From positions 207,501 to 271,500 of the forward strand of contig NZ_CP029797.1 in NCBI RefSeq assembly GCF_003268595.1: a DNA stretch of 64,000 bases, in the 5' to 3' direction. Origin of the DNA: Paraliobacillus zengyii (GTDB lineage Bacteria > Bacillota > Bacilli > Bacillales > Amphibacillaceae). The translations under genes were made by a program, and so were the position numbers. Below, one piece after another: positions 1 to 10,803 of the stretch. The notes beneath the pieces are model-generated. The model did not search any database and had not been told where the DNA came from. It saw only the letters and a list, made by a program, of their open reading frames with translations. Numbering within the stretch: position 1 is the first letter of the stretch; each line of letters begins with the position of its first letter.

Positions 1-20
1 CGCTTTTATTAACTAATATA

Positions 21-2963
<2,943 letters not shown>

Positions 2964-3029
2964 TATAATACTATATGTTGTCTTGTTGTAATTCTTATCT
3001 AGTTTTGAAGGTACACTATCTTCAAAATG

Positions 3030-3148
3030 GTTTAGTGACAATAGCGAAGAGGTCACACCTGTTCCCATGCCGAACACAGCAGTTAAGCTCTTCAGCGCTC
3101 ATGGTAGTTGGGGCTTTGCCCCTGCGAGAGTAGGACGTCGCTAAGCCA
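3030..3148 (+). rRNA. 5S ribosomal RNA
   Basis: A 5S rRNA about 117-119 nt long, lying about 65 bp after the 23S gene. It contains the conserved CCGAACACAGCAGTTAAG segment and closes with a helix ending in CGTCGCTAAGCC. Its position between 23S and a tRNA cluster is the usual Bacillus rrn arrangement. Confidence 0.96.
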
Positions 3149-3203
3149 GAATTTTTTTAAAATGTTAGCTTTGTGAAGCAATAATTTTATTGTGTCATAT
3201 TGT

Positions 3204-3278
3204 TCCACAGTAGCTCAGTGGTAGAGCAATCGGCTGTTAACCGATCGGTCGTAGGTTCGAGTCCTACCTGTGGAGCCA
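3204..3278 (+). tRNA. tRNA-Asn (GTT)
   Basis: Cloverleaf with acceptor TCCACAG/CTGTGGA, anticodon loop CTGTTAA giving anticodon GTT, T-loop GTTCGAGTC and encoded CCA. First of nine tandem tRNA genes behind the rRNA operon. Confidence 0.95.
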
Positions 3279-3282
3279 TTTT

Positions 3283-3354
<72 letters not shown>

Positions 3355-3374
3355 CTGTAGCATTTTTATACAAT

Positions 3375-3446
3375 GGCCCGTTGGTCAAGCGGTTAAGACA
3401 CCGCCCTTTCACGGCGGTATCACGGGTTCGATTCCCGTACGGGTCA
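3375..3446 (+). tRNA. tRNA-Glu (TTC)
   Basis: Acceptor GGCCCGT/ACGGGTC, anticodon stem CCGCC/GGCGG with loop CTTTCAC giving anticodon TTC, T-loop GTTCGATTC. CCA is not encoded (TCA follows). Confidence 0.94.
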
Positions 3447-3451
3447 TCAAT

Positions 3452-3527
3452 GGAGGATTAGCTCAGCTGGGAGAGCACCTGCCTTACAAGCAGGGGGTCG
3501 CAGGTTCGAGCCCTGCATCCTCCACCA
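3452..3527 (+). tRNA. tRNA-Val (TAC)
   Basis: Acceptor GGAGGAT/ATCCTCC, anticodon stem CCTGC/GCAGG with loop CTTACAA giving anticodon TAC, encoded CCA. Five bases separate it from tRNA-Glu. Confidence 0.95.
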
Positions 3528-3530
3528 TAT

Positions 3531-3606
<76 letters not shown>

Positions 3607-3617
3607 TTTTTAAATCT

Positions 3618-3703
3618 GGAGGGATAGCGAAGTTGGCCAAACGCGGCGGACTGTAAATCCGCTCCCATCGGGTTCGTAGGTTCGAGTCCTACTCCCTCCA
3701 CCA
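3618..3703 (+). tRNA. tRNA-Tyr (GTA)
   Basis: Class II tRNA with a long variable arm. Acceptor GGAGGGA/TCCCTCC, anticodon stem GCGGA/TCCGC with loop CTGTAAA giving anticodon GTA, encoded CCA. Its 86 nt are normal for bacterial tRNA-Tyr. Confidence 0.95.
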
Positions 3704-3754
3704 TTATTCTGTTTCATAGAAATTATGTAGCAGTGTTTTTCACTGTTTTTTTAT

Positions 3755-3829
3755 TGGGCTATAGCCAAGCGGTAAGGCAACGGTTTTTGGTATCGTCATG
3801 CGCTGGTTCGAATCCAGCTAGCCCAGCCA
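3755..3829 (+). tRNA. tRNA-Gln (TTG)
   Basis: Acceptor TGGGCTA/TAGCCCA, anticodon stem ACGGT/ATCGT with loop TTTTGGT giving anticodon TTG, encoded CCA. Confidence 0.94.
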
Positions 3830-3843
3830 TTTTCTTAATTAAA

Positions 3844-3919
3844 GAGCCATTAGCTCAGTCGGTAGAGCATCTGACTTTTAATCAGAGGGTCGAAGGTTCA
3901 AGTCCTTCATGGCTCACCA
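3844..3919 (+). tRNA. tRNA-Lys (TTT)
   Basis: Acceptor GAGCCAT/ATGGCTC, anticodon stem TCTGA/TCAGA with loop CTTTTAA giving anticodon TTT, encoded CCA. Confidence 0.95.
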
Positions 3920-3949
3920 TTTTATTAATGAGTATATTTTATTGTATCT

Positions 3950-4022
3950 GGGGCCTTAGCTCAGCTGGGAGAGCGCCTGCCTTGCACGCAGGAGGTCAGC
4001 GGTTCGATCCCGCTAGGCTCCA
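3950..4022 (+). tRNA. tRNA-Ala (TGC)
   Basis: Acceptor GGGGCCT/AGGCTCC contains the G3-U70 pair that marks tRNA-Ala. Anticodon stem CCTGC/GCAGG with loop CTTGCAC gives anticodon TGC. CCA is not encoded (TCA follows the discriminator). Last tRNA of the cluster. Confidence 0.95.
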
Positions 4023-4061
4023 TCATACGTACTAGTAATTAAAAAAAGACTAAATTATGTA

Positions 4062-4097
4062 AAAGATCCCTTTTTATTAAAAAAGGGATTTTTTTAT
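4062..4097 (+). terminator. Rho-independent terminator of the rRNA-tRNA operon
   Basis: Hairpin ATCCCTTTTT / AAAAAGGGAT followed by a run of seven T, 40 bp after tRNA-Ala. Confidence 0.85.
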
Positions 4098-4159
4098 TTC
4101 TATAAAATGGTATACTGATTTTTATAAGAAAATGTAAATTCAACAAAAACATAAAAAAG

Positions 4160-4186
4160 TGAAACCTTTTATATAGCTAGTTCGTA
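4160..4186 (+). promoter_or_regulatory. SigW-type autoregulatory promoter
   Basis: TGAAAC at 4160-4165 and CGTA at 4183-4186, 17 bp apart, match the SigW consensus TGAAAC-N16/17-CGTA. It lies about 35 bp upstream of sigW, as expected for the autoregulated sigW operon. Confidence 0.8.
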
Positions 4187-4221
4187 CATAAATTGACCGC
4201 AATAAAAGCGGAGGTATTTAG

Positions 4222-4788
4222 ATGATGGATGCAAAAATAAAACAAATAATAAAACAAGTTAAAAAGGGAGATCAATCCGCATTTGAGGATATCGTTATCC
4301 TTTTTCAAGATAAGGTGTATCAAATTTGCTATCGTATAATTGGTAATATGCATGAAGCTGAAGATTTGGCACAGGAAGCTTTTATTCGTGCTTATGTTAA
4401 TATACACTCATTCGATGAAAATCGTAAATTTTCTACTTGGTTATTTCGAATAGCTACAAATTTAACTATTGACAGGATTCGTAAAAAGAAACCTGACTAC
4501 TTTCTAGATGCTGAAATCAAAGGCACTGATGGTTTAGATATGTATTCACAACTTTCTGCAGACCAAGCACTACCAGAGGAAGAAGTGGAGAGTTTAGAAC
4601 TGCAGTCTTATATTCAACAACAAATTATGGACCTGCCTACTAAATATCGAAGTGTAATAGCACTTCGTTTTGTTGATGAAATGTCTCTTGCAGAAATAAG
4701 TGAAATTCTAAATATCCCGGTTGGGACTGTAAAAACTAGAATTCATCGCGGGAGAGAAGCACTACGAAAGAGGCTTCGTCATGTATAA
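4222..4788 (+). CDS. sigW: ECF RNA polymerase sigma factor SigW
   Basis: Extracytoplasmic-function sigma factor of 188 residues, the usual length for SigW. Region 2 is around residues 20-90 (DLAQEAFIRAYVNIHSF, then FSTWLFRIATNLTIDRIR). Region 4 is around 130-185 (DLPTKYRSVIALRFVDEMSL and EISEILNIPVGTVKTRIHRG). SigW in Bacillus directs the response to cell-envelope and antimicrobial-peptide stress. The identification rests on the sequence, on the SigW-type promoter just upstream, on the anti-sigma gene directly downstream and on the conserved neighbourhood with cdaA, cdaR and glmM. A GGAGG lies 7 bp before the ATG; a second ATG follows at once, so the exact start is uncertain by one codon. Confidence 0.93.
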   Translation: MMDAKIKQIIKQVKKGDQSAFEDIVILFQDKVYQICYRIIGNMHEAEDLAQEAFIRAYVNIHSFDENRKFSTWLFRIATNLTIDRIRKKKPDYFLDAEIKGTDGLDMYSQLSADQALPEEEVESLELQSYIQQQIMDLPTKYRSVIALRFVDEMSLAEISEILNIPVGTVKTRIHRGREALRKRLRHV

Positions 4789-4802
4789 GGAGTGTGAAAG
4801 TT

Positions 4803-5414
4803 ATGGGCTGTAATAAAGAAGTAGTTGCTTTAATGCATAACTATTTAGATGGTGATTTATCCAATCAAGAAGAAACAGAGTTAAGATATCATTTACAAAC
4901 ATGTCAAGCATGTCAAAAATATTTTCAAGAATTAACCCGAACTACAACTTTGTTGAAAAATTCAAATGAGATACAAGTTCCTACAAATTTTACAGCAAAT
5001 GTGATGAAACAGTTACCAAAAGAAAAAATACGACATGGTTACAAGAGATGGTTTAAAAACCATCCACTTTTAACAGCAGCCGCAATATTTTTTATCTTTA
5101 TGTTTGGTAGTGTTTTCTCGGTATGGGATGAAGATGGACAATTGTCTGTTTCTAAAGATAGTAATTTAATTATAAAGGAAGATACAGTTATTGTTCCTAA
5201 AAATGTAATTATAGAAGGGGATTTAGTTGTTAAAAATGGAGATTTAAAGATAGATGGTCAAGTTAATGGGAACGTTGTATTAATAAATGGAGAACAGTTA
5301 ATGGCATCAGCTGGAAATATAACGGGAGAAATTGAACAGGTGAACCAAGTATTTGAATGGATGTGGTATCACATTAAAAAGGTGAGTAAAGGTGTATTCA
5401 ATTTAACTGATTAA
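4803..5414 (+). CDS. rsiW: Anti-sigma-W factor RsiW
   Basis: Membrane-anchored anti-sigma factor of 203 residues. The N-terminal cytoplasmic domain has the zinc-binding anti-sigma signature H-x3-C-x2-C (HLQTCQACQKYF, near residues 30-40). One transmembrane helix follows (LLTAAAIFFIFMFGSVFSVW, about residues 82-101) and then an extracytoplasmic tail with bactofilin-like beta repeats (NVIIEGDLVVKNGDLKIDG). In Bacillus, RsiW holds SigW inactive until regulated proteolysis. An in-frame GTG at 4794 overlaps the ribosome binding site AAGGAG, so the ATG at 4803 is preferred; it also gives the family's usual M-x-C N-terminus. It follows sigW by 14 bp. Confidence 0.9.
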   Translation: MGCNKEVVALMHNYLDGDLSNQEETELRYHLQTCQACQKYFQELTRTTTLLKNSNEIQVPTNFTANVMKQLPKEKIRHGYKRWFKNHPLLTAAAIFFIFMFGSVFSVWDEDGQLSVSKDSNLIIKEDTVIVPKNVIIEGDLVVKNGDLKIDGQVNGNVVLINGEQLMASAGNITGEIEQVNQVFEWMWYHIKKVSKGVFNLTD

Positions 5415-5456
5415 AAAGCAAAGGAGTGACTTACAATCATTTCTTTGCTTTTTTTT
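5413..5456 (+). terminator. Terminator after rsiW
   Basis: Inverted repeat AAAAAGCAAAG / CTTTGCTTTTT followed by a T-run, directly after the rsiW stop codon. It separates sigW-rsiW from the cdaA operon. Confidence 0.75.
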
Positions 5457-5589
5457 AAAGAAAACTGTTTTATTATGATAAAGGGATAAAAATTGTGATA
5501 GTATGGTAACAATAGAAAATATGTTATAATAAAGTACGTAATATTTTACAGATGGGAAGATAAATTCATGAATAGAAGGATGTGTGACC

Positions 5590-6414
5590 ATGCTTGATGG
5601 GGGATTAAACATTTTTAATCTTTTGCGTATCGGAATTGATATTACCCTTATCTGGTATGTTTTATATAAACTTATTATGCTTATTAGAGGCACAAAAGCC
5701 ATTCAATTATTAAAGGGTATTTTTGTTGTACTAGGTTTTTATCTCGTTAGTTATGCTCTAAATTTACAAACTGTTCAAGTACTCATTGAACAAGTTATTG
5801 TTTGGGGACCATTAGCAATCATCATTTTATTCCAACCTGAATTAAGACGTGCATTAGAACAAATTGGTAGAGGTAGTTTTTTCAGTAGAAATAAGAACTC
5901 TGAAGAAGAAATATTAAACGAAGTTATTGATGCAATAGTTAAGTCATGTAACTATATGGCAAAGCGTCGGATTGGTGCTTTGATTACGATTGAGCGTGAC
6001 ACGAATATGGGTGATTTTGTGGAAACTGGTATCCCAATTCGAGGACAATTAACCAACCAGTTATTAACTAATATTTTCATCCCAAATACACCTTTGCATG
6101 ATGGTGCGGTTATAATTAAAAAGGACGAAATTGTAGCAGCAGCATGTTACTTACCATTGTCTGAAAGTCCCTTTATCTCTAAGGAGTTAGGAACTCGTCA
6201 TAGAGCAGCAATTGGGGTAAGTGAAGTAACAGATGCTTTAACGATTACTGTCTCTGAAGAAACAGGTCAAATTTCTTTTACTAAAAATGGTGAGTTACAT
6301 AGAGATTTAGATCAAGATAAGTTAATGGATATGTTGAGAAATGATTTAGAAAGTTATTACATGAAGGCCCCTACGATAAAAAGTTGGAATTGGAGGGGGA
6401 AGAAGAATGAATGA
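5590..6414 (+). CDS. cdaA: Diadenylate cyclase CdaA (c-di-AMP synthase)
   Basis: Makes cyclic di-AMP from two ATP. It is 274 residues long, matching the CdaA family. Three N-terminal membrane segments (about residues 10-80) precede the DisA_N catalytic domain, which shows the signatures LHDGAVII (near 170) and GTRHRAAIG (near 203) needed for nucleotide and metal binding. c-di-AMP controls potassium and osmolyte uptake and wall homeostasis. The ATG at 5590 is spaced 9 bp from AGAAGGA, whereas the in-frame GTG at 5584 is too close. The 3' end overlaps cdaR by 8 bp, and glmM follows, giving the conserved cdaA-cdaR-glmM operon in which CdaR and GlmM modulate the cyclase. Confidence 0.95.
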   Translation: MLDGGLNIFNLLRIGIDITLIWYVLYKLIMLIRGTKAIQLLKGIFVVLGFYLVSYALNLQTVQVLIEQVIVWGPLAIIILFQPELRRALEQIGRGSFFSRNKNSEEEILNEVIDAIVKSCNYMAKRRIGALITIERDTNMGDFVETGIPIRGQLTNQLLTNIFIPNTPLHDGAVIIKKDEIVAAACYLPLSESPFISKELGTRHRAAIGVSEVTDALTITVSEETGQISFTKNGELHRDLDQDKLMDMLRNDLESYYMKAPTIKSWNWRGKKNE

Positions 6415-7654
6415 TTGGTTAAATAGACCGTGGGTTATTCGAGTACTGTCATTAATATTAGCTGTGCTGATCTTCATTGTTGTATCATTTGATAATCAGG
6501 AGAACAGTTCGAATGAGGTTGGATTTGATGACCTTTTTAGTAGTTCACAAGAAACGCAAATAGTTGAAGACATACCTGTTAATATTCAAATTGATGATGA
6601 ACAGTACGTTGTTAGTGGAGTTCCTCAAACAGCATCTGTCACATTAGCTGGCACTGTGAGTGTGGTACAATCGACTGCGACACAACAAAATTTCGATGTA
6701 TTTGTAGATTTGGAAGACTTAGAAGTTGGTACTTATACGGTTCCATTAGAACATGATGGGATATCGGATCGATTAGATGTAAGTATAGACCCAGAAGAAA
6801 TTGAAGTAACTATTGAAGAGCGGGCTTCAGCAGAATTTGAGGTTATTGCTGATTATACAAATGAAGATGGTTTACAAGCCGGATATGAATTATTGGAAGC
6901 TTCTATAGAACCATCAACTGTTCAAATTACTAGTTCTAAGAGTGTTGTTGACCAAATAGCTGTAGTGAAGGCTTTTGTTGATGTAGATGGGATAGGAGAG
7001 TCTCTTACAATAGAAGAGGTTCCTGTACGTGTTTATGATAGCGAAGGAAATGAATTGAACGTGCGTATAGAACCAGAAACAGTAAGTGTTACTGTTAACG
7101 TAGACAATCCGAATAAAAATGTACCAATTAATATAGATACAACAGGAGAAGCCGCAGAAGGAATCATTATTTCGTCTACTACTTCAGAAACAGAGGAGGT
7201 TCAGGTTTTTGCCTCTGCATCTGATTTAGATGAAATAGATGAAATTTCAACGGAACCTATTGATCTATCTGAAATAACGGAAGATACTACTATAGAAGTT
7301 GAATTAAATGTACCTGATAATGCAAGGATGCTAAATCCATCTACAATTACGGTGAATGTTGAAACAGATCTGGAATTAGTTGAAACATTTGAAAACGCTC
7401 CTATTTCTGTTGAAAATTTGGACAACACCTATACTGCTTCGTTCATAGAGCCGCAAGGTGGAGAAGTTGATTTATCGGTGACAGGTTTTGAAACAGATTT
7501 AGAGGGTGTTACTGTAGCAGATTTCCAGTTAACTCTTGATGCCTCAGGACTGGAACCTGGAGAGCATGAGGTACCGATTGATGTGATAGGACCGAACAAT
7601 TTGGACATTGTTCTATCAGTTGATGATGCCATAATAAGTATAACTTCTGAGTAA
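6407..7654 (+). CDS. cdaR: CdaA regulator CdaR (YbbR-domain protein)
   Basis: A 415-residue protein with one N-terminal membrane anchor (VIRVLSLILAVLIFIVVSF, about residues 10-28) and an extracytoplasmic region of YbbR-type beta-rich repeats. Internal repeats are visible as recurring segments such as VPVNIQID, VPVRVYDSEG and VPINIDTTGE; three to four domains are likely. The B. subtilis protein is longer (483 residues). CdaR binds CdaA at the membrane and modulates c-di-AMP synthesis. The protein is very acidic, as in halotolerant Bacillaceae. It overlaps cdaA by 8 bp, so translation is probably coupled. Confidence 0.9.
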   Translation: MNDWLNRPWVIRVLSLILAVLIFIVVSFDNQENSSNEVGFDDLFSSSQETQIVEDIPVNIQIDDEQYVVSGVPQTASVTLAGTVSVVQSTATQQNFDVFVDLEDLEVGTYTVPLEHDGISDRLDVSIDPEEIEVTIEERASAEFEVIADYTNEDGLQAGYELLEASIEPSTVQITSSKSVVDQIAVVKAFVDVDGIGESLTIEEVPVRVYDSEGNELNVRIEPETVSVTVNVDNPNKNVPINIDTTGEAAEGIIISSTTSETEEVQVFASASDLDEIDEISTEPIDLSEITEDTTIEVELNVPDNARMLNPSTITVNVETDLELVETFENAPISVENLDNTYTASFIEPQGGEVDLSVTGFETDLEGVTVADFQLTLDASGLEPGEHEVPIDVIGPNNLDIVLSVDDAIISITSE

Positions 7655-7754
7655 GTTCAAAATTGAATTTATATGTAAATACTTGGGTAAAATGATAAGT
7701 ATGATAGAAAATAAATGTCTATATTTTAATTAGGAAACAAAGGAGAGGTACATT

Positions 7755-9101
7755 ATGGGTAAATATTTCGGAACAGATGGAGTTAGAGGGATTGCAAATG
7801 AGCAATTAACTCCGGAACTAGCATTTAAACTGGGCCGATTTGGGGGATATGTACTAACCAAAGATACCAATAAACCGAAAGTATTAATAGGCAAGGATAC
7901 ACGCATTTCTGGGAGTATGCTTGAGGGCGCACTAACAGCAGGTTTACTTTCGATAGGTGCTGAGGTAATGCGACTTGGTGTTATAACAACACCAGGTGTA
8001 GCATATCTTACTAAAGCGATGAGTGCGGAAGCAGGAGTAATGATTTCAGCTTCCCATAATCCTGTAGAGGATAATGGCATTAAGTTTTTTGGACCAGATG
8101 GGTTTAAATTAACGGATGCACAAGAACAAGAAATTGAGGCTTTATTAGATGCATCAACTGATGATCTACCTCGACCAACAGGAGCGGATATTGGTCAAAT
8201 CAATGATTATTTTGAAGGTGGACAAAAATATATTCAATACTTAAAGCAATCTGTTGATAACGACTTTGAAGAATTACATATAGCTTTAGACTGTGCACAT
8301 GGATCAACTTCTTCATTGGCAACACATCTATTTGCTGATTTAGAGGCAGATATTTCTACGATTGGAGCATCACCGGACGGTTTGAATATTAATGCAGGTG
8401 TAGGCTCTACGCATCCTGAAACATTACAAGCCTTTGTATTAGATAAAAAAGCAGATATAGGTTTAGCATTTGATGGAGACGGTGACCGCTTAATTGCTGT
8501 CGATGAAAATGGTGATATTGTAGATGGTGATCAGATCATGTACATTTGTGCGAAATATCTTAATGAAAAGGGTCTATTACGACACTCAACTGTTGTTTCT
8601 ACCATAATGAGTAATATTGGATTTTATAAGGCAATTGAAGCACAGGGTATGAAGAGTGATAAAACCTCTGTTGGTGATCGTTATGTCATGGAAGAAATGC
8701 GTAGAGGTGGTTTTAATTTAGGTGGAGAGCAATCAGGGCACATCATCTTTCTTGATTACATCACGACGGGTGATGGAATGTTAGCTGCCTTACAGTTAGT
8801 TAATGTAATGAAAGAAACAGGCAAAAAACTTTCAGAATTAGCTGGAGAGATGGTTAAGTTCCCACAAGTTCTAAAAAATGTTAAAGTAATTGATAAACAC
8901 CAAGCCCTTGTTCATCCACGTATTCAAGAAGTGATTGCGAAAGTAGATGGAGAAATGGGTGATAACGGACGTGTGTTAGTTCGACCGTCTGGTACAGAAT
9001 CATTGGTTCGTGTTATGGTTGAAGCACCTACATTAGAGAGATGTAATGAGGCAGTTGAAAAAGTAGTTACCGTAATAGAACAAGTTCTTGGAATGAAATA
9101 A
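7755..9101 (+). CDS. glmM: Phosphoglucosamine mutase GlmM
   Basis: Converts glucosamine-6-phosphate to glucosamine-1-phosphate for UDP-GlcNAc and peptidoglycan synthesis. The 448 residues cover the four-domain alpha-D-phosphohexomutase fold. The phosphoserine loop is SASHNP near residue 100, the metal-binding loop DGDGDR near 241, the sugar-binding GGEQSGH near 325 and the phosphate-binding RPSGTE near 411. The start ATG follows GGAGAGGT. In related bacteria GlmM also binds and inhibits CdaA, linking wall precursor supply to c-di-AMP. The gene lies 100 bp after cdaR and ends at a strong terminator. Confidence 0.97.
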   Translation: MGKYFGTDGVRGIANEQLTPELAFKLGRFGGYVLTKDTNKPKVLIGKDTRISGSMLEGALTAGLLSIGAEVMRLGVITTPGVAYLTKAMSAEAGVMISASHNPVEDNGIKFFGPDGFKLTDAQEQEIEALLDASTDDLPRPTGADIGQINDYFEGGQKYIQYLKQSVDNDFEELHIALDCAHGSTSSLATHLFADLEADISTIGASPDGLNINAGVGSTHPETLQAFVLDKKADIGLAFDGDGDRLIAVDENGDIVDGDQIMYICAKYLNEKGLLRHSTVVSTIMSNIGFYKAIEAQGMKSDKTSVGDRYVMEEMRRGGFNLGGEQSGHIIFLDYITTGDGMLAALQLVNVMKETGKKLSELAGEMVKFPQVLKNVKVIDKHQALVHPRIQEVIAKVDGEMGDNGRVLVRPSGTESLVRVMVEAPTLERCNEAVEKVVTVIEQVLGMK

Positions 9102-9103
9102 GG

Positions 9104-9137
9104 AAAAGCGATGTCCTAATTTGGACATCGCTTTTAA
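9104..9137 (+). terminator. Terminator after glmM
   Basis: Stem AAAAGCGATGTCC / GGACATCGCTTTT with a short loop and T-rich end, 3 bp after the glmM stop codon. It can also serve the convergent gene from the other side. Confidence 0.9.
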
Positions 9138-9150
9138 ATTTAGTATAAAG

Positions 9151-9837
9151 TTAGGCTGTGAAATTCCCATCATAGCTTAGCATGATAGCAGATTTAACGT
9201 TTTCCATATTTGCTATATCATTAACAAAAGCAGTTTTTGAATCTTTTACACGCACCTCATAAGTAACTTCATATTCATGATTTGACATCGATGATTTAGA
9301 TTTAACTGCATGTTTTGTCGCAAATTGTGAAATGATTTTCTCAAAACCCTTCTCAATTGTAGGATTAGTATACTTGACGATTAGTAAATAAGGATTTTCA
9401 ATGGTAACACGATTGATAAAGAAAATCATAACCAAACCAATTAAAACTGTCCCTACTATTACAAGTGGAATAAATCCTGCCCCACATAATATACCAGAAA
9501 CGATTGCCCAAAATAAGTAGACTAAATCCATAGGGTCTTTAATTGGTGTACGGAATCTAACAATTGATAAAGCACCAACCATACCGAGTGACAATAGTAC
9601 ATTAGATGAAATCCCCATAATAATGAGAGCGGTAGCCATTGTCATAATAATAATGGAAACATTAAAGCTGTGGGAGTAAATAACACCAGAAAATGTTTTC
9701 TTATATATGAAGTAAATAACCAATCCAATAATAAAAGATGTTATTAAACCGAGTAAGGAATCGATTAGTGAAAATTCCTGTGTTGATTCTAAAAAATTCG
9801 AACTAAGTATATCTGAAAAATTAACTGTACCTATCAT
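9151..9837 (-). CDS. DUF4956 membrane protein, partner of the polyphosphate polymerase
   Basis: A 228-residue DUF4956 protein. Three to four hydrophobic segments cover about residues 25-145 (SLLGLITSFIIGLVIYFIY, then SIIIMTMATALIIMGISSNV, then FWAIVSGILCGAGFIPLVIV). The conserved SIVRFRTPIKDPMDLVYLFW sits between them, and a soluble C-terminal domain follows. DUF4956 proteins are commonly encoded next to VTC-type polyphosphate polymerases, and here the VTC gene lies 33 bp upstream. A role in polyphosphate synthesis or membrane transfer is inferred from this pairing. GGAGG 8 bp upstream supports the ATG at 9837 over one six codons earlier. Confidence 0.85.
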   Translation of the reverse strand: MIGTVNFSDILSSNFLESTQEFSLIDSLLGLITSFIIGLVIYFIYKKTFSGVIYSHSFNVSIIIMTMATALIIMGISSNVLLSLGMVGALSIVRFRTPIKDPMDLVYLFWAIVSGILCGAGFIPLVIVGTVLIGLVMIFFINRVTIENPYLLIVKYTNPTIEKGFEKIISQFATKHAVKSKSSMSNHEYEVTYEVRVKDSKTAFVNDIANMENVKSAIMLSYDGNFTA

Positions 9838-9870
9838 TGTGTTTTCCTCCAACATAATTTAATTTTATTT

Positions 9871-10578
9871 TTAGCCATACATTCGACTAAGGTGATACTT
9901 TGAATATGTGCCGAGTCTACGGTCGTTTACTTGTAATAGTTTTTTTATTACATCTGGTAGAAATTCATCATATTTCACTTCTAAAACGACTAAGTTTGGA
10001 TCCAATGCTTCAATCATTGGTAAATCTCTATTTAGAATGTCGGTGTTACGAAAGCTTGTCTTGATTGAACTGTCAAAAGTAATTCGTACGTTTCCGTATG
10101 GGTAGATAAATACTTCTCTATTGTAGTCAACAACAGTAACAGGCTTTAATTGGTATAAGTGCATTTGAATATATAACTCACGCATTAATGACCTATCGTC
10201 CTCTTCCATCCATCCAACATTACCCATGCAAATTGCTTTGTACTCTTCTGGTGAAATTGGACAACTTATTTTTTGACATAAGTTGTTTCTTTTGCTTTTT
10301 CGTTCTAATTTTAAAGTTGTTCTGTCATGATTATAAAGTCGAACGCGATATTTATTTCGGCTAAGATAGCCTTCTTTTTTTTCAGTTAGAACCTTATCTT
10401 CACTATTATCAAAGTAAACACTGCGTATGAAGTATTTTCCGTGTTCATCGGCATTGTTATCGTAATGCATAACATGTTTTAAATTTTGGCGCAATAGATG
10501 ACAATCTAATTTATTAATCGCATGTTTTAATTCTCGTCGTCCTTGTTTTTGTTGAAAGATATTTCGTTTAAATAACAT
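9871..10578 (-). CDS. VTC-domain polyphosphate polymerase
   Basis: A 235-residue single VTC catalytic domain, homologous to the tunnel-fold polymerase domain of yeast Vtc4. Family landmarks are IRSVYFDN (near residue 50), the basic NKYRVRLYN and LKLERKSKRN (80-100) that line the tunnel, and a late VVLEVKYDEFLPDVIKKLL (near 205) with the catalytic glutamate and lysine. The enzyme is expected to polymerise phosphate from a nucleotide on the cytoplasmic side. It has no membrane segment, so the downstream DUF4956 protein probably supplies the membrane part. Relatives often also carry a CotH kinase gene; none is seen here. Start ATG follows AGAAAGGAG. Confidence 0.85.
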   Translation of the reverse strand: MLFKRNIFQQKQGRRELKHAINKLDCHLLRQNLKHVMHYDNNADEHGKYFIRSVYFDNSEDKVLTEKKEGYLSRNKYRVRLYNHDRTTLKLERKSKRNNLCQKISCPISPEEYKAICMGNVGWMEEDDRSLMRELYIQMHLYQLKPVTVVDYNREVFIYPYGNVRITFDSSIKTSFRNTDILNRDLPMIEALDPNLVVLEVKYDEFLPDVIKKLLQVNDRRLGTYSKYHLSRMYG

Positions 10579-10624
10579 ATGTATTCTCCTTTCTGTTAGT
10601 TTACTGTGATAGTGCCTACTTCCT

Positions 10625-10668
10625 ATTATATAAATGGAACTTAAAGTTAACTTAAAAAAACTTTACGA
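10625..10668 (-). promoter_or_regulatory. Promoter with phased direct repeats upstream of the polyphosphate module
   Basis: On the minus strand a TATAAT (10630-10625) lies about 45 bp before the VTC gene. Where the -35 box should be there are three related 9-mers, read on the plus strand as AACTTAAAG (10638), AACTTAAAA (10649) and AACTTTACG (10659), spaced 11 and 10 bp. One-turn-spaced direct repeats over a weak -35 are typical OmpR/PhoP-type activator sites. The adjacent two-component system is the obvious candidate regulator; this link is inferred. Confidence 0.5.
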
Positions 10669-10716
10669 AGTTTTAACAGAAGTGTGGAAAAAGCGTGTAA
10701 CAGGAAAGAAAAAAAA

Positions 10717-10746
10717 CAAAAAACCCCGTCAAGACGGAGTTTTTAG
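10717..10746 (-). terminator. Terminator after the sensor kinase gene
   Basis: Stem AAAAACTCCGTC / GACGGGGTTTTT read on the minus strand, followed by a T-rich run, between the histidine kinase gene and the polyphosphate module. Confidence 0.75.
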
Positions 10747-10803
10747 AAAAAATCAATAATGAGAAAGCTCAATAGTGTTAGAAAATAAATAAAAAGGACA
10801 TGA

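Noticed and set aside
7201-7632. Minus-strand frames inside cdaR
   Set aside because: Shadow frames of an acidic coding sequence; no start signals.
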